Shown here: piece by piece, positions 1-6,249 of the stretch
Position numbering within the stretch: the first letter of the stretch is position 1
How the letters are laid out: every line of letters begins with the position of its first letter
Assembly: GCA_003167475.1 (NCBI GenBank)
Contig: PMTB01000140.1
Span: forward strand, 1 to 15,339
Length of the DNA stretch: 15,339 nucleotides
Source of the DNA: a candidate division FCPU426 bacterium
Lineage (GTDB): Bacteria; Oederibacteriota; PGYV01; Palsa-1178
Reading direction: 5' to 3'
Program-made: the position numbers and the translations under genes
The notes under the pieces: model-generated
What the model saw: only the letters and a program-made list of their open reading frames with translations
Database searches by the model: none
What the model was told of the DNA's origin: nothing

Positions 1-906
1 GGTCTCGCCCAGGCTGTTCACGGGCAGTATGTAAACATAATCAAGGACAAAGTCCTCCCTGCCGTATGAGAAACCCAGCGTGAATTTATAGTTGGGGTCC
101 AGCGCCTCCCGCCATGAAAATCCGCCGCGCACACCGAAATTCCCTATTATATGGTTTAAGAACCATTTTTCCCCGCCGATATCAATACCTGTCCTGCTGT
201 GATATCTGCTTGCCTCGCTCTGAAGTATATCTATGTCCATGGACACCGTGGCCGACGGGTCAAATGAATATGCGGACCCCATCATGAAAGTATAGGGAAC
301 GCGCTGCGTAATATCATTGTTCCACATGACGGCCTCATTGAGGTCCTGCGCCATGAAGCCGAACCTGATCTTTTTTTCAAGGATATCCGGGAACACCATG
401 ACCCCGATGTCCAGCCCTGCCGCGTTGCCGTATACGTTCAGGTCCTGGGCCGAGGTGTTGTAAAATTTAAAATTGCCGCCTATGGCGTACATTTTTTTGT
501 CGTCCAGGTAAGCAGCGCCCGTAAGGTAAAGTTCGTTGTCCGAAAACACCGAACCGGAGTAGCCCGTATGAAAATATGAGAGGGCAAGCGTGTAATTGTC
601 ATAAAGCGGATATGTAAAGTTTATCCCGGCATCGGTCTGGCTGTTCTTAAATACGGAATCGTAAAAAACGGTCCCGCTTGCGCGGTCCACAAGCACCAGC
701 CCGGAAGGGTTCCAGAAAAAGGCGGAATAATCGTCTGCCACGGCCACAAAAGCCCCTCCAAACCCGGCAGCCCGCGCCCCCGCGGACTTGAGTATGTCTT
801 CCTTAACCACGGTGGATGAAATGGAAAATGGAATAATACAGATTATAATGAGAAAAGTAAAAGCTCTCATGTTGAATGAAGAAACGCCTCTGAGGGCTTT
901 TTTCAT
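1..906 (-). CDS. PorV/PorQ-like outer-membrane beta-barrel protein (3' end outside the window)
   Basis: The minus frame is open from about 927 to the left edge, so only the N-terminal 290-300 residues are visible and the stop lies outside. The N-terminus has a basic segment followed by a hydrophobic stretch (FLIIICIIPF), a signal peptide. After it comes a segment containing GARAAGFGGAF, then VAVADDYSAFFWNPSGL. This is the N-terminal hallmark of the PorV/PorQ (UPF0164) barrel family, several members of which act in type IX secretion or lipid transport. The remainder alternates aromatic and polar residues, as transmembrane beta strands do. Start choice is uncertain: in-frame ATGs lie at 927, 918, 906 and 870. 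I chose 906 (Met-Lys-Lys) because it leaves room for a leader after a weak TATACT or TAATAT -10 near 929-940. The 870 ATG gives a more compact signal peptide, but its GAGG is about 16 nt away. The family is fairly sure; the substrate is unknown. Confidence 0.75.
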   Translation of the reverse strand, partial: MKKALRGVSSFNMRAFTFLIIICIIPFSISSTVVKEDILKSAGARAAGFGGAFVAVADDYSAFFWNPSGLVLVDRASGTVFYDSVFKNSQTDAGINFTYPLYDNYTLALSYFHTGYSGSVFSDNELYLTGAAYLDDKKMYAIGGNFKFYNTSAQDLNVYGNAAGLDIGVMVFPDILEKKIRFGFMAQDLNEAVMWNNDITQRVPYTFMMGSAYSFDPSATVSMDIDILQSEASRYHSRTGIDIGGEKWFLNHIIGNFGVRGGFSWREALDPNYKFTLGFSYGREDFVLDYVYILPVNSLGET

Positions 907-1040
907 AAAATGAAACATGTGTGCCATAAGTATAATATTAGTTTAAAACCGGCAAAAAAGCAACAAATAAAGGGGAAATCCTAAAATAGCATTAGGGGTC
1001 TGTGTATGCAATTTTAGTATGGTGTATAACCCCGGTTTTA

Positions 1041-1181
1041 TTAGCCGTGTCCGGCCTTCTCAGGCAAGCCCTCGAAATTCACGAATTTATAGTCCAAAAG
1101 GCTGGCCTTGAATATCTTCTTTCCATCCACTGCGATGAATTCAAGCCTGACTTTTGATATCTGGTCATCGGATGTTGTCAT
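1041..1181 (-). CDS. 46-residue small ORF, predicted leaderless, unknown function
   Basis: ATG at 1181-1179 and TAA at 1043-1041 give 46 residues. The start is MTTSDDQISKVRLEF, followed by a basic and hydrophobic middle (DGKKIFKASLLDYKFVNF) and a short acidic/basic tail. I do not recognise it. There is no Shine-Dalgarno sequence before the ATG. A consensus promoter (TTGAAA, 16 bp, TATAAT) ends six bases upstream, so transcription should begin at or beside the A of the ATG. The frame remains open for about ten codons upstream of the ATG, including an in-frame GTG, so it could instead be the 3' remnant of a longer gene. It sits in accessory-looking DNA between a palindromic repeat and the PorV-like gene. 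Alternatives are a non-coding RNA or a chance ORF. Confidence 0.4.
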   Translation of the reverse strand: MTTSDDQISKVRLEFIAVDGKKIFKASLLDYKFVNFEGLPEKAGHG

Positions 1182-1187
1182 AGGAAC

Positions 1188-1215
1188 ATTATACACCGAG
1201 GATATGCTATTTCAA
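1188..1215 (-). promoter_or_regulatory. Sigma70-type promoter abutting the 46-codon ORF
   Basis: On the minus strand, -35 TTGAAA (1215-1210) and -10 TATAAT (1193-1188) are separated by 16 bp, a 5/6 and 6/6 match to consensus. The predicted start site is about position 1181, the first base of the ORF's ATG. Confidence 0.55.
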
Positions 1216-1264
1216 TGGTAAACCGGCAGTTTTAAAACACTCATTAATATGACATATTCTTTTA

Positions 1265-1368
1265 TCGTGCCTGACGCTGACAAAATTTTGACCCAGACCT
1301 TTGCGCGATACCCCTGTATAATACAAGCGCAAAATTCTGGGGCAATATTTTGTCAGCGTCAGGCACGA
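1265..1368. repeat. REP/MITE-like palindromic element, 22-bp perfect terminal inverted repeat
   Basis: The arms TCGTGCCTGACGCTGACAAA (first 20 of 22 bases, 1265-1286) and their exact reverse complement (1347-1368) are perfect inverted repeats. Similarity continues inward with scattered mismatches for about 20 more bases (TTG, CCCAGA and TTTGCGC are shared). The whole 104-bp unit could therefore fold into one long hairpin. GTGCCTGAC-type ends are typical of REP-like palindromes mobilised by Y1/REP-associated (RAYT) transposases. No transposase lies in the window and no target duplication is evident. Confidence 0.7.
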
Positions 1369-1395
1369 CTTAACATGAAGACTTTTTGGATGGTC

Positions 1396-1680
1396 TCATG
1401 ACTTTTGGATTAGAAGCTTACCGGTGAACTCCAGGCTAACATTCAACAACCGCCAACCACGGTTCAATCCCGCCAAATTATAATATACCGCTTGTCCGGT
1501 CGCAGTAGCTCCCGGACTTGAGCGGGTATTGATGGCTGTAAGTTTTTCGTCGCTCTAGCTACCGCTGCTCAATCCCGCCTTATCATAATATACCGCTTGT
1601 CCAGTCGCAGTAGCTCCTGGACTTGAGCGGGTATTTATGACTGTAAGCTTTTCGTCGCTCAAGCTCCTCAAAGCTAACAG
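1396..1680 (-). pseudogene. Decayed 3' end of a gene encoding 35-residue tandem repeats
   Basis: One minus frame reads through 95 codons from 1680 to the TGA at 1398-1396, interrupted only by a TAG at 1557-1555. It encodes two tandem copies of a 35-residue unit with the core NTRSSPGATATGQAVYY. Each begins with SDEKLT and is followed by an AGL segment. After the second copy comes a distinct C-terminal tail ending VSLEFTGKLLIQKS. DNA copies are offset by 105 bp (about 1464-1568 and 1569-1673). Several differences between them are synonymous third-base changes (AAG/AAA, ATA/ATC, CCA/CCG, ACT/ACC), which points to past selection on protein. The TAG replaces a TTG (Leu) seen at the same repeat position. 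The 5' part of the gene is missing; the HU terminator lies immediately beyond. I do not recognise the repeat; a surface or adhesive protein is a guess. Confidence 0.6.
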
Positions 1681-1688
1681 TCATAAAC

Positions 1689-1719
1689 AAAAAAAGAGCC
1701 CCGGCTTTCGCCGGGGCTC
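1689..1719 (-). terminator. Rho-independent terminator of the HU gene
   Basis: A perfect 10-bp GC-rich stem, GAGCCCCGGC (1696-1705) with GCCGGGGCTC (1710-1719), has a 4-base loop. It is followed on the minus strand by seven Ts (1695-1689) and begins 19 bases past the HU stop codon. Adjacent A/T bases on both sides let the stem extend, so it may also work on the plus strand. Confidence 0.92.
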
Positions 1720-1737
1720 TTTTCGCTGTCTTGTATC

Positions 1738-2010
1738 CTAGAGAACGGAAGCCTTCAGATCCTTCGCGATCCTCATTTTTACGACTTTTTTTGCCGGGAT
1801 GTTGATGCTCGCGCCCGTCATCGGGTTCCTGCCCACCCTTGCTTTGCGGTGCTTTACTGCTAGGATTCCGAGTCCCGGGAGTTTTACTTTTTTCTCTTTC
1901 TTGAGCGTTGCGATGATAACTTCCGTAAAAGCGTCCGTCACTTTCTTAACGTCCTTCTTTACTACGCCTGACTTGTCTGCGATTGCCTGGATCATTTCTG
2001 ATTTCGTCAT
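1738..2010 (-). CDS. hup: HU-family DNA-binding protein
   Basis: This is a 90-residue nucleoid protein of the HU/IHF family, which binds and bends DNA as a dimer. The length is that of standard HU. The helical N-terminus starts MTKSEMIQAIA. The beta-arm region GLGILAVKHRKARVG is followed by the diagnostic RNPMTG at residues 61-66, whose proline intercalates into DNA, and then the closing INIPAKKVVKMRIAKDLK. The ATG at 2010 has a strong Shine-Dalgarno sequence (AAGGAGG) with good spacing. It begins 34 bp after the stop of the exported-protein gene upstream and may share that promoter. A strong terminator follows. HU is certain as a family; HU versus IHF subunit is judged from the single-gene form. 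Confidence 0.95.
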   Translation of the reverse strand: MTKSEMIQAIADKSGVVKKDVKKVTDAFTEVIIATLKKEKKVKLPGLGILAVKHRKARVGRNPMTGASINIPAKKVVKMRIAKDLKASVL

Positions 2011-2044
2011 TCTGTTCCTCCTTGTGGTGTTTTAAAAATATGTT

Positions 2045-2635
2045 TTAAAATGCCCATCCTAGATCGAAGTCAAAAGTCGGGAGAGCGCCTTTGAGGACGC
2101 CAATCTCGGTATCCGTGTATCCGGTGGATACTTTATTGCTGATGTTGGCTGTCGCGCCGAGAGCCAGCGCCATTTCAAATCCTCCGTCATTTACCCATTT
2201 ATAACCCACCTGGCCGCCTGCCGTATATATCTGTAGGTTGCCGCTTGAATTGCCTATGTAGAGCATGTCCAGCCTCGGTCCCAGGAACCATCCCCTGCAT
2301 GCCTTACCCTGCGGGTAAAAATAAACATCCAGGCCACAACCCATGAAGTTAGAAGTACCGTTCGTTATGGTGCTGAACAGGGACCAGTACAATCCCCTTA
2401 TCCTCGCGCTGAGAATATCCAGTATTTTTCTCTCATAACCAAGATTAAAAAAACCTCCCAGATATGGCCAAACATTGGCCGATATGATGTTATCCGCTGA
2501 TTGTATCTGTTGTGCGGGCGGCGCTGTCTGAATTGGAGCTGTAGTTTGAGTATCTGTGTTCGTGCCGGTTTCAGCGGCAATAAGGGGAAGCACGCAAAAA
2601 GCCAATAAGAAAATAACAATAAATGTTTTTTTCAT
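2045..2635 (-). CDS. Small exported protein, probable outer-membrane beta-barrel
   Basis: The 196-residue protein has a clear signal peptide (MKK, then a hydrophobic run ending near residues 20-21 with AA before ETG). A Thr/Gln/Pro-rich low-complexity linker follows at about residues 22-46. The rest (about 50-196) has alternating hydrophobic/polar, aromatic and glycine-rich segments such as YLGGFFNLGYERK and WFLGPRLDMLY. The chain ends in WAF, a C-terminal aromatic typical of outer-membrane barrels recognised by the BAM complex. The overall pattern resembles small DUF3575/OmpW-sized barrels, but I cannot name the family. Two cysteines (GCGL and KACRG) could form a disulfide. The ATG at 2635 has a good ribosome site (GGGAGGG). 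Its own strong promoter lies at 2707-2735, and HU follows 34 bp downstream. Confidence 0.72.
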   Translation of the reverse strand: MKKTFIVIFLLAFCVLPLIAAETGTNTDTQTTAPIQTAPPAQQIQSADNIISANVWPYLGGFFNLGYERKILDILSARIRGLYWSLFSTITNGTSNFMGCGLDVYFYPQGKACRGWFLGPRLDMLYIGNSSGNLQIYTAGGQVGYKWVNDGGFEMALALGATANISNKVSTGYTDTEIGVLKGALPTFDFDLGWAF

Positions 2636-2706
2636 TTATTAACCCTCCCTTTTGAATTAACACGCAAATTCCAGTCATTTATATACCATATATTGTGTTG
2701 TATGAA

Positions 2707-2735
2707 CTTATAACATACAATACAAATCACGTCAA
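2707..2735 (-). promoter_or_regulatory. Strong sigma70-type promoter for the exported barrel protein (and perhaps HU)
   Basis: On the minus strand, -35 TTGACG (2735-2730), a 17-bp spacer and -10 TATAAG (2712-2707) each match 5 of 6 consensus bases. Upstream (2736-2868) is a very A/T-rich tract that could act as an UP element. It contains no gene and no convincing terminator for metW. The predicted start is near 2700, leaving a leader of about 65 nt. Confidence 0.75.
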
Positions 2736-2868
2736 TAAAAAAATGACATTTTTAAAGGGTTTTTTTGATATTTTTATTAAAACAGCATTATTTGCCTTAA
2801 TTTTAAGGTTTTTTATGTTTTTTTAACCTTTTATCGCTGAATTAAAGGTCTTTTTGATGGTTTTGAAA

Positions 2869-3537
2869 TTACTTGCCTTTAGGAGCATTGTTTACAAAAA
2901 CTTCCTTCATGGTGATCTTTTCCTGAGGTTCTTTTTGCAGCAGGAATATCGCCTCCTCGGCAAATATATTTTCCAGCCCCATTACAATATTAGTTGTGGT
3001 CTGCCTTCCCACAAGATATATCTCCTTGAGCAGTATTATATTATTTGATTTGCAGAAATTCTTGAAATCCCTTATGGTGAGCTGGTGTATATTCGGGGTG
3101 TTGAACCATTCGAAAGGAAGCACCTCCGACTTCGGCATCTCACCGGCAAAAAGGAACTTAAACCTGAGCTTATAATACGCGAAATTGGGAAAGGTCACTA
3201 TGACTTTTTTCCCGACGCGGGCTATCTGGCTGAGCATGAAATCAGGCCGTTTGACCGCCTGCAGCGTTTCCGAAAGTATCACATAATCAAATGACTGGTC
3301 CTTGTATTTGTATATCCCGTCCTCTATGTCTTCCTGTATGACCGATACCCCGCGTTTGATGCACTTCAGGACCTCTTCTGTATTAATATCCACACCGAGG
3401 CCGTAAACGTTGCGCCTGTTATAAAGAAGCTCAAGCAGTTCCCCGTCGCCGCAGCCAAGGTCCAAAACGCGGGAATCCGGCTCTATCATTTTAACGATCT
3501 CTTCGTATGTGTGTTTCAGGTAGATCTCTTTAAACAT
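2869..3537 (-). CDS. metW: Methionine biosynthesis protein MetW (SAM-dependent methyltransferase fold)
   Basis: The 222-residue protein has a class I methyltransferase fold. The SAM-binding motif I is VLDLGCGDGELL (residues 24-35), the acidic end of beta 2 is GVDI (48-51), and FDYVILSETLQ follows (83-93). The MetW-specific block IVTFPNFAYYKLRFKFL (113-129), with MPK and then FEWFNTPNIHQLT (142-154), makes the assignment firm. MetW partners MetX in many bacteria and is needed for, or stimulates, homoserine acylation; its own methylation substrate is unknown. It lies downstream of metX on the same strand, so a metXW operon is likely. However, the 190-bp spacer is largely occupied by a palindromic repeat. 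The ATG at 3537 has a CGGAG ribosome site. It is slightly longer than typical MetW (about 200 residues) because of a Lys-rich C-terminal tail. Confidence 0.93.
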   Translation of the reverse strand: MFKEIYLKHTYEEIVKMIEPDSRVLDLGCGDGELLELLYNRRNVYGLGVDINTEEVLKCIKRGVSVIQEDIEDGIYKYKDQSFDYVILSETLQAVKRPDFMLSQIARVGKKVIVTFPNFAYYKLRFKFLFAGEMPKSEVLPFEWFNTPNIHQLTIRDFKNFCKSNNIILLKEIYLVGRQTTTNIVMGLENIFAEEAIFLLQKEPQEKITMKEVFVNNAPKGK

Positions 3538-3569
3538 TTTTTTCTCCGTTTTAATATGCCGCTCCGGCC

Positions 3570-3716
3570 GTCATTGCGAGGAGCTGTTTCTGTCCTTTGG
3601 CGACGAAGCAATCTCTGTTCTTTGATAAGCCTCGTTTTGCATTTTCTGCTTTAAAGCTTATCGAAAAACAGAGATTGCTTCGTCGGCATAAAACGAAATC
3701 GCCTCCTCGCAATGAC
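3570..3716. repeat. Long palindromic repeat in the metX-metW spacer (GTCATTGCGAGG family)
   Basis: The outer arms GTCATTGCGAGGAG (3570-3583) and CTCCTCGCAATGAC (3703-3716) are perfect 14-bp inverted repeats. The inner arms 3601-3630 and 3656-3685 pair over 30 bp with two mismatches. They contain GACGAAGCAATCTCTGTT and its complement. The wording GTCATTGCGAGG...GACGAAGCAATCTC is a dispersed palindrome that I recall from many unrelated bacterial genomes. It fills the space between the metX stop (3728) and the metW ribosome site (about 3546) and should form a very stable hairpin in a metXW transcript. Confidence 0.88.
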
Positions 3717-3727
3717 AGCACTCCATA

Positions 3728-4918
3728 TTACTTGATATGTATCAAAAAGTTCTTAAACGCTTGTCCTAAAATCTTATTCTCCGCGACCGTCTTTTTTTCC
3801 AGCAGGAACGCGTCATGGCCGTGGATTGATTTTATTTCTATGTAAGAAACATCCTTGTTATTGAGCGTGAGCGCCTGCACTATTTCCTTTGCCTGGGCCG
3901 GCGAAAAAAGCCAGTCAGAGGTGAAGGAAACCATGAGTACCTCCGCCTTTATCCTTTTCATGGCTTTGGTCAGCGATCCGCCTCCGTATCTGTTATCCAC
4001 ATCAAAATAATCCATGGCTTTTGTGACATACAGATAAGCGTTGGCGTCAAACCTTTCCACGAATTTCTTGCCCTGGTGCGCAAGGTAGCCTTCCACGGCA
4101 AATCCGTTCTCAAACTCTTTTTCAAAAGGTGTCATGGACGCAGCCATAACCGGGTCTTCCGTCCTGCGGCCGAATTTTTTTTCCATTCCCTCTTCGCTTA
4201 GGTATGATATATGGCCAACCATCCTGGCGACAGCCAGGCCTTTCAGCGCCCTGTTCTTCCCGTAATAATTACCGTTTTCCCAGTGCTCGTCCATTTTTAT
4301 GGCGTTCCTGCCTACCGCGTCGAGGGCGATTTCCTGGGCGGAAAGCGCGGCTGAAGCGGCAATTACCACGACGCTTTTCGGTGTATCAGGGAACTGCAAC
4401 GCCCATTCAAGCGCCTGCATCCCTCCCATGGAACCGCCGATAACACTTACAAGTTTTTCTATTCCCAGGTGATCAAGCAGGACCTTCTGGGCTTTTACCA
4501 TGTCGGGTATGGTGACTTCCGGGAAAGTCATGGCGTATTCTTTTCCCGTCGCGGGATTTACCGATGACGGCCCTGTGCTTCCATAACAGCTGCCGAGTAT
4601 ATTGGAACATATTATAAAATATTTATTGGTATCCATTGGTTTGCCCGGCCCGATCATCAGGTCCCACCAGCCGGTATTTTTTTTCAAGCCTTTTATGTCA
4701 TCATCCGTATAATATCCCGCGGCGTGCGCGCTGCCGGAGAGGGCATGGCAGACCAATAACGCGTTGGATTTATCCTTGTTAAGCGTGCCGTAGGTTTCAT
4801 AGGCTATCGTGACGGGACCGAGCTTGCCGCCTTTTTCAAGCAGCATCTCATTGGGGGATTCCGCGAAAGTAAAATACTGGGTCTTGACTATCCCCACTGA
4901 GTCGGGAGGTTTTTCCAT
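3728..4918 (-). CDS. metX: Homoserine O-acetyltransferase (MetX)
   Basis: The 396-residue alpha/beta-hydrolase transfers the acetyl group of acetyl-CoA to homoserine, the first committed step to methionine in this route. The catalytic triad is visible: nucleophile Ser163 in GGSMGGMQALEW (161-172), Asp335 in SDWLF, and His368 in GHDAFL. Other family blocks are present: YETYG, CHALSGSAHAAG, GWWDLMIGPGKP, and NILGSCYGSTGPSS near the oxyanion region. ARMVGHISYLSE (231-242) belongs to the lid. Length is normal. The ATG at 4918 has AAGGAG somewhat distant upstream (about 13 nt) and a consensus promoter at 4961-4989. Members of this family can use succinyl-CoA or serine instead; the presence of metY and metW favours homoserine acetylation. 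Confidence 0.93.
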   Translation of the reverse strand: MEKPPDSVGIVKTQYFTFAESPNEMLLEKGGKLGPVTIAYETYGTLNKDKSNALLVCHALSGSAHAAGYYTDDDIKGLKKNTGWWDLMIGPGKPMDTNKYFIICSNILGSCYGSTGPSSVNPATGKEYAMTFPEVTIPDMVKAQKVLLDHLGIEKLVSVIGGSMGGMQALEWALQFPDTPKSVVVIAASAALSAQEIALDAVGRNAIKMDEHWENGNYYGKNRALKGLAVARMVGHISYLSEEGMEKKFGRRTEDPVMAASMTPFEKEFENGFAVEGYLAHQGKKFVERFDANAYLYVTKAMDYFDVDNRYGGGSLTKAMKRIKAEVLMVSFTSDWLFSPAQAKEIVQALTLNNKDVSYIEIKSIHGHDAFLLEKKTVAENKILGQAFKNFLIHIK

Positions 4919-4960
4919 TTCTTCTCGTAGTCTCCTTAAGGTTTTTGGTTGCTGTGTGGA

Positions 4961-4989
4961 ATTATATCACAACGGTATAAAAATGATAA
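4961..4989 (-). promoter_or_regulatory. metX promoter with extended -10
   Basis: On the minus strand, TATAAT (4966-4961) is a 6/6 match and is preceded by TGA, giving TGnTATAAT. A weaker -35, TTATCA (4989-4984), lies 17 bp upstream. The predicted leader is about 36 nt, too short for a SAM riboswitch. The -35 lies between the inverted hexamers AACGGT (4971-4976) and ACCGTT (5000-5005), a possible operator. Confidence 0.7.
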
Positions 4990-5024
4990 TGTTTTTTTGA
5001 CCGTTATGTTTTGCTTTAATATTT

Positions 5025-5187
5025 TGTAGTCGCACCCCTCCTGTCCGCCAAAGCTTCAGCGGAGGCGGATTCGATCCACCGGGGTGCGTTGCGGGACAGT
5101 AAACACGATTGTGTGGACTGTCATAAACGCGCGTGAAATATGTCCTAATCTAGGCGCGGGCCGATGAACCGTAGGCCCGCGACTACA
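5025..5187. repeat. Composite hairpin element bounded by TGTAGTCGC / GCGACTACA
   Basis: TGTAGTCGC (5025-5033) and GCGACTACA (5179-5187) are perfect inverted ends. Between them are three hairpins. The first is CGCACCCC (5031-5038) with GGGGTGCG (5081-5088), enclosing a smaller TCCGCC/GGCGGA stem. The second is GACAGT (5095-5100) with ACTGTC (5117-5122), with an inner ACAC/GTGT. The third is CGCGGGCC (5155-5162) with GGCCCGCG (5174-5181). It occupies most of the cysK-metX gap and has no coding potential I can support. The third hairpin lies just past the cysK stop but lacks a T tract, so it is not a standard terminator. Confidence 0.75.
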
Positions 5188-5211
5188 CAATCTAATTCTA
5201 TTTTCGTCAAC

Positions 5212-6147
5212 CTACGCAGTCACATCCTTAAACAGCCACGTCGAAAGGTACCTCTCCCCAGTGTCCGGCAGCAGCACTACTATTGTCTTGCCTTTATTTT
5301 CCGGCCTTTTGGCGACTTCAATGGCTCCCCAAAGGGCCGCTCCGCTTGATATCCCTACAAGTATGCCTTCCTGGCGCGCCAGGTTCCTTGAAGTATCTCC
5401 TGCATCGGCGTCTTTAACCCTTATTATCTCGTCTATGACGCTTTTGTTAAGCACTGACGGGATAAAGTTCGCGCCTATTCCCTGTATTTTGTGCGCGCCG
5501 GCCGTGCCTGTTGACAGAAGCGGCGAAGCATCCGGTTCCACAGCTATTATTTTTATATCCTTATTTTTTTTCTTAAGCACTTCTCCTACACCGGTTATGG
5601 TGCCGCCGGTCCCTATGCCTGCCACAAATATGCCGACTTTTCCGTCAGTGTCCTTCCATATCTCCTCAGCCGTGGTTTTCCTGTGTATCTCGGGGTTTGC
5701 CGGATTGTCAAACTGGCCGACAATTATCGAGCCCGGTATTTCCTTGTTTAACGCGTCCGCTTTCGCGACGGCCCCTTTCATTCCTTCCGCTCCCGGGGTT
5801 AAAACAAGCTGCGCTCCAAGTATCGCTAGCAATTGCCTGCGTTCCACGCTCATGGTGTCAGGCATGGTAAGTATAAGTTTGTAACCCTTGGCGGCCGCCG
5901 TAAAGGCAAGCGCGACTCCCGTATTGCCGCTTGTAGGTTCTATCAGTGTGTCTCCCGGTTTTATCCTGCCATTTTTCTCGGCGTCTTCTATCATAGCCAC
6001 GCCTATCCTGTCCTTCACGCTTGATAAGGGGTTGAAAGATTCGAGCTTGGCAAGGACCTGGGCCGCTGAAATTCCCGCAATGATTTTGTTGACCCTCACA
6101 AGGGGCGTGTTGCCTACGGTTTTAGTGATGTCATCGTAAATTTTCAT
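5212..6147 (-). CDS. cysK: Cysteine synthase A (O-acetylserine sulfhydrylase)
   Basis: The 311-residue PLP enzyme forms cysteine from O-acetylserine and sulfide. It shows NTPLVRV (13-19), the Schiff-base lysine Lys45 in SSVKDR, the substrate loop PTSGNTG (71-77), and the PLP-phosphate loop GTGGT (179-183). The C-terminal GISSGAA (265-271) and PDTGERYLST (294-303) are also present. Length and motif order match CysK rather than CysM or cystathionine beta-synthase. The ATG at 6147 follows AAGGAGG with good spacing. It lies 158 bp downstream of metY on the same strand, with a GC-rich hairpin in the gap. No serine acetyltransferase (cysE) is in the window, so O-acetylserine must come from elsewhere. 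Confidence 0.95.
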   Translation of the reverse strand: MKIYDDITKTVGNTPLVRVNKIIAGISAAQVLAKLESFNPLSSVKDRIGVAMIEDAEKNGRIKPGDTLIEPTSGNTGVALAFTAAAKGYKLILTMPDTMSVERRQLLAILGAQLVLTPGAEGMKGAVAKADALNKEIPGSIIVGQFDNPANPEIHRKTTAEEIWKDTDGKVGIFVAGIGTGGTITGVGEVLKKKNKDIKIIAVEPDASPLLSTGTAGAHKIQGIGANFIPSVLNKSVIDEIIRVKDADAGDTSRNLARQEGILVGISSGAALWGAIEVAKRPENKGKTIVVLLPDTGERYLSTWLFKDVTA

Positions 6148-6170
6148 AAGTTCCTCCTTATATTTTTTGA

Positions 6171-6201
6171 TAACCGGAGCCCCTAAAAAGGGCTCCGGTT
6201 A
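6171..6201 (-). other. GC-rich hairpin in the metY-cysK gap, just upstream of the cysK ribosome site
   Basis: TAACCGGAGCCC (6171-6182) pairs perfectly with GGGCTCCGGTTA (6190-6201) through a 7-base loop, a 12-bp stem. No T tract follows on either strand, so it does not look like a classical terminator. Its edge is about 17 bases from the cysK AAGGAGG. Possible roles are mRNA stabilisation, pausing or partial termination between metY and cysK. Confidence 0.6.
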
Positions 6202-6249
6202 AAGTTTAGCCTGCGAACCTGCAAAAAGCAACCTTAAAGCCCGCGTGTA

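Noticed and set aside
1420..1440. Integron attC-like GCTAAC core
   Set aside because: There is no matching GTTRRRY partner and no integrase; the motif is part of the repeat-gene relic.
1464..1673. CRISPR array or structured non-coding RNA for the 105-bp repeats
   Set aside because: There are only two adjacent copies with no spacers. The 35-codon frame and synonymous differences favour a coding origin.
2769..2840. Hairpins (CCTTAA/TTAAGG and ACCTTT/AAAGGT) as a metW terminator
   Set aside because: The stems are short and A/T-rich, and the T runs lie on the wrong side for the minus strand.
4919..5024. SAM riboswitch or T-box leader for metX, and likewise for metY
   Set aside because: The metX leader is only about 36 nt, and no conserved SAM-box or T-box motif is visible before either gene.
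5044..5090. tRNA-like T-arm (ATTCGATCC) inside the cysK-metX element; also GGTTCAATCCC at 1461-1471
   Set aside because: No cloverleaf, acceptor stem or anticodon arm can be assembled. The second site is within the coding-repeat relic.
5261..5884. 207-codon plus-strand ORF opposite cysK, and similar long ORFs opposite the kinases and the RND gene
   Set aside because: They are antisense shadows of strongly supported genes; their translations look like reverse-frame artefacts rich in Ser, Pro and Arg.
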